64,000 bases of DNA from Tyto alba (taxonomy: Eukaryota > Chordata > Aves > Strigiformes > Tytonidae), in assembly GCF_018691265.1 (NCBI RefSeq), contig NW_024881321.1:23472198-23536197 (forward strand), given 5' to 3'. Each line of letters starts with the position of its first letter. Position 1 is the stretch's first letter. Below the pieces are notes generated by a model. That model did not search any database. It had not been told where the DNA came from and saw nothing but the letters and a program-made list of their open reading frames with translations. Positions 61,131 through 64,000 of the stretch are shown here, piece after piece. The translations under genes were made by a program, and so were the position numbers.

Positions 61131-62372
61131 TTTTTCTCTGAACCTAATCCAATTGCCTGCACTTAGGCATCTAATGTCATCTGAAATGCTCTATAGCATC
61201 TCTCTGGCCTCCATCTGTCATTTCGTAGGGTTTGGATCTCCCTTAGATCCTGTCATATCTGCTTGGCTCATATAAGTATCTCAGACATGGTAGTCTGTCT
61301 AAAATTATACTAAGGATTTAGGGAATGTGTTCACTATAAAATATACTTTCAGACACTGATTTTGCTATAATTTTTGTCTACAGCAGAAATGTCTGGAGAT
61401 AACCTGCATTAAGAACATCTAAATACTAAGTACTGAATTGCTAAATCTCTTTATGGAATCTTCCCACACCTAAATATCAAAATTACCTGCACCCAAATAA
61501 CATTGACAGTGGAAACGGCACCAGCAGCAGTAATTATCCTAAGGAATATATAAAAAAACATAGACGCACCTACGGTTTGGGAACCGTATCTTAAGAAATA
61601 TGCCTGAGGTTGTAATAAGGACTATGAAAAACTAGAAACTTCACATACTATTTTTTTTTTCTGAATAGATTGAAGCAGTATTATTTTCTGCAGTGTTATT
61701 TAGGTGTTTATATATGTACCAAATACATTAAAACATTCAATTACTACTTATGTAACTGAAAATAAGAGTCTTAGCATTTTGCTAAATTAATTGTGAGTCA
61801 GACTATAAAAGAGACCTTAAATGAGAGTTTATCATGTTGAAGTGATGAGACTTATTCTTATATTTTAAATTGTGCTATTGGCTGTTACATAAAGGTGGTG
61901 AGATGCTGTTAGTCTTGAATCACTGAAGAGTCAAATAACTGAACAAATATCAAACAGAAATAGTCTGAAGAGTATTTATTATCAATTTGAAAGACATTTA
62001 TTCAGATTTTATCTGTGCAAATGAGAAACAAAACTACTTGTCTTCTTAATGTAAATCAAGGCAATTATATATGAAGTGATAATAAGGAGTTGGCAAAGTC
62101 TTTAATTCTAAAAAGTGTTAAATACTTAGGACATTCACCCGTCTTCTGGTGTACATGACAATCTAATTAATCTCTCAAAGAACATTTGTGCTATTATCTG
62201 GCCATTAGCTATCTTAGTGCGGCCAGATCTTGTTGGTAAGAATAAAATTCTACAACATTGCTCTGTGTCTCATTTACTGGAATTTCCAGAAGACTGTAAA
62301 ATTATTTACAGATTCTATGCCCAAATTTCCCTTACCAAAATGTGTAACCACTGAAAGAAAAAACAACAACAA

Positions 62373-62373
<1 letters not shown>
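61131..62373. other. Intergenic, no gene seen; possible old repeat at its start
   Basis: 61140-61300 contains GCCTGCACTTAGGCATCTAA and a moderately GC-rich segment resembling motifs at 1681, 62816 and 63340. A perfect 7-bp inverted repeat TACGGTT-TGGG-AACCGTA is at 61571-61588. No gene recognised. Confidence 0.4.

Positions 62374-62407
<34 letters not shown>
62374..62407. repeat. Poly-A tract (34)
   Basis: Thirty-four A preceded by (CAA)n and followed by CAGC and a further A run to 62422. The 108-codon frame through it (Lys run) is an artefact. No processed pseudogene is recognisable upstream. Confidence 0.9.
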
Positions 62408-62408
<1 letters not shown>

Positions 62409-62422
62409 AGCAAAAAAAAAAA

Positions 62423-64000
62423 ACAAGCCAGAATTAACTTCATATCATTATTTTTTAGTCTTGTCATCAAAAAGTTACATACAAAATAATTGTATTTATA
62501 TATATATATCCCAAATATTTAATTTCTATAGGTTATTAAAAACAGCAATAAAATGAATGCTTACTCTAACTTACAGAATGTTGCAATAAAAGCAAGGAAC
62601 CTATTTGTAGCTTGTCAGATGTAATATGTAAGATATTGCCAGACAGATGGAACTAAGAAAGGAAATATAGAACAAGTAAGTTAGTAGTTTTAAGTTTCCA
62701 TGGATATGTCTTTACATTTTTCTTTCAGAAATATTTATTCAGGATTTATTTATTTAAATCACATGATAAATTTATACCTACTGTAGTTTTGGTTGACATA
62801 ATAAAATTGTGAACACCTAAATGTAGTCACCTAAATGTAGACATCTACATGTGAACCAGAGTCAGGACTCAATTGTCTAAAACCAGTCACCTGTTGACTC
62901 CATTTAAGATATTAAGGTCCTCCACCTGCACTCCATTTGCCAGGTTTCATATCTGACAGTTTTATACAGCTGTCTCAGATACTCTAACATCTAAAAAAGC
63001 AGTAAATGTCTATATTCAGGAAATGAACGCTGCCCCTATTTAATGGAGCATAGAATTATTCAATTCATTCGATCTATCTTCTGGTTGAGCTGTGCATTCA
63101 GCTTCCCACACTTCCATTAACTCTACGAACAAGATCTTAATTGATTATTGTATGAGCTTAGTAACAGCTCTCATTTAGACATCTGCATTGTAAGCACTGA
63201 AACGTGCATGTCTGATTCTGGATCCAAAACCAAACCTTACTTTTCTCATGATTCTCTACATTTTCCCTCCTTTTTTATCTTTAAATTACTTTTACATGTG
63301 ATTTCTCTTCTGCAATTTAGGTTTTTGATTCAGTTGCCTAAATATAGGCCCCCGGTAACATCTGAGATACCCTGGAATGACCATGACATTTCTGTGGGGC
63401 CTGTGGACCTATAGTGAATCAAAGTCTGGTCTGACAGCTGAGTGACAGGACAGACACTTCTAGAGTTCTCCCCTAGCACTAGACTTTTATGTTTATACAG
63501 CTGCATTGAGTTTTGTCTCTGAGTATAATGTTGTTTATATTAAGGAGTCATTAGTTTTTAATACATAACAAGAGTGAATCTTACTGCCCAGAACTTGCCC
63601 AATAAGTAAAACTTAAAAATTTTTACAGAATCCAACTTGTCCAATCAATATCCATTGACACTATGTATTACATACTTGGATTATGTTGCAAACCACAGAA
63701 AATTGTTCTATACAGCTTAGATAAGAGTTTCTGCTAGACCTATCAAAGGTTGTGGAACACTATAGTGTTTTGTTATATTATTTTGTTAGACAAGAGTTTA
63801 TCAGTGGGGTTCCTGAATCATAAATGACTACACATGAACAAGAATATCCTGTATGATATTTATTATCGCCTGACCATTTACTATCTCCTGAGCCATTTAC
63901 TCATGGCTACATAAAGTGGGTGTCTTGCATTATCATGCTTTCAAATCACTTTGTGCAACCTAAAAAAAGGAGAAACAAAACAACAGAGAGCAAGATGCTA
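62423..64000. other. Intergenic to end of window, no gene seen
   Basis: Contains the CACCTAAATGTAG words at 62815-62850 (twice, plus a variant) and GTTGCCTAAATATAGGCC at about 63334-63351, followed by GC-richer DNA to 63480. These may be parts of an old unclassified repeat. An 88-codon frame at 63148-63414 has no recognisable domain. Confidence 0.45.

Noticed and set aside
62230..62556. 108-codon frame and the 34-base poly-A as a possible processed gene copy
   Set aside because: The frame is held open by a Lys-coding A run; no recognisable coding sequence lies upstream and no target duplication flanks the tract.

Overview
The window looks like AT-rich intergenic DNA from a bird chromosome. 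I see no intact cellular protein gene, no RNA gene and no bacterial-type feature. The bird assignment rests on the repeats. There are several 5'-truncated and internally deleted CR1 non-LTR retrotransposons (reverse transcriptase with an FADD catalytic box and 3' ends of the ATTCTATGATTCT type). There are also many solo LTRs of two avian endogenous-retrovirus styles: ERVL-like LTRs opening TGTCCTGGTTTTGG-like and closing GGGTTAAACCATGACA-like, and ERVK/alpharetrovirus-like LTRs with 6-bp target duplications. No mammalian-type SINE or L1 was seen. The species cannot be fixed from the sequence; a neoavian bird is a reasonable guess.

Layout. 0.29-1.05 kb: minus-strand CR1 with an internal deletion; 1.70-1.88 kb: a CR1 3' end. 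2.27-3.75 kb: a long ERVL-type LTR (type A) interrupted by a 407-bp ERVK-like solo LTR flanked by a perfect 6-bp duplication. 5.62-6.23 kb: ERVL-like solo LTR. 7.08-7.80 kb: a second, 3'-truncated type A LTR. 7.8-18.2 kb: a repeat-poor AT-rich stretch. 18.25-18.76 kb: minus-strand LTR with four CCAAT boxes. 20.69-21.29 kb: minus-strand truncated type A LTR fused to a CR1 fragment (to 21.39 kb). 23.88-25.86 kb: the longest CR1 copy, with endonuclease and reverse transcriptase remnants. 26.03-26.5 and 28.07-28.44 kb: ERVK-like solo LTRs, the second with a perfect 6-bp duplication. 28.4-45.7 kb: mostly featureless apart from small tandem duplications, a compound tetranucleotide microsatellite and a possible LTR remnant at 40.2 kb. 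45.74-46.21 and 50.91-51.51 kb: ERVL-like solo LTRs. 54.36-55.45 kb: a CR1 cut by an ERVL-like LTR. 55.88-57.61 kb: a minus-strand CR1 in which an ORF1 esterase-like tail is joined to the reverse transcriptase. 61.05 kb: a short CR1 3' end.

No set of genes works together here. The ORFs longer than 100 codons are either remnants inside CR1, chance frames inside GC-rich LTRs, or chance frames in low-complexity DNA. I found no convincing undescribed biological system. The most informative structures are the nested LTR with an exact target duplication, the esterase-to-reverse-transcriptase CR1 chimera, the repeated pattern of internal CR1 deletions, an unclassified dispersed motif resembling CACCTAAATGTAG, and two non-repetitive stretches near 58.5 and 59.9 kb worth testing for conservation.
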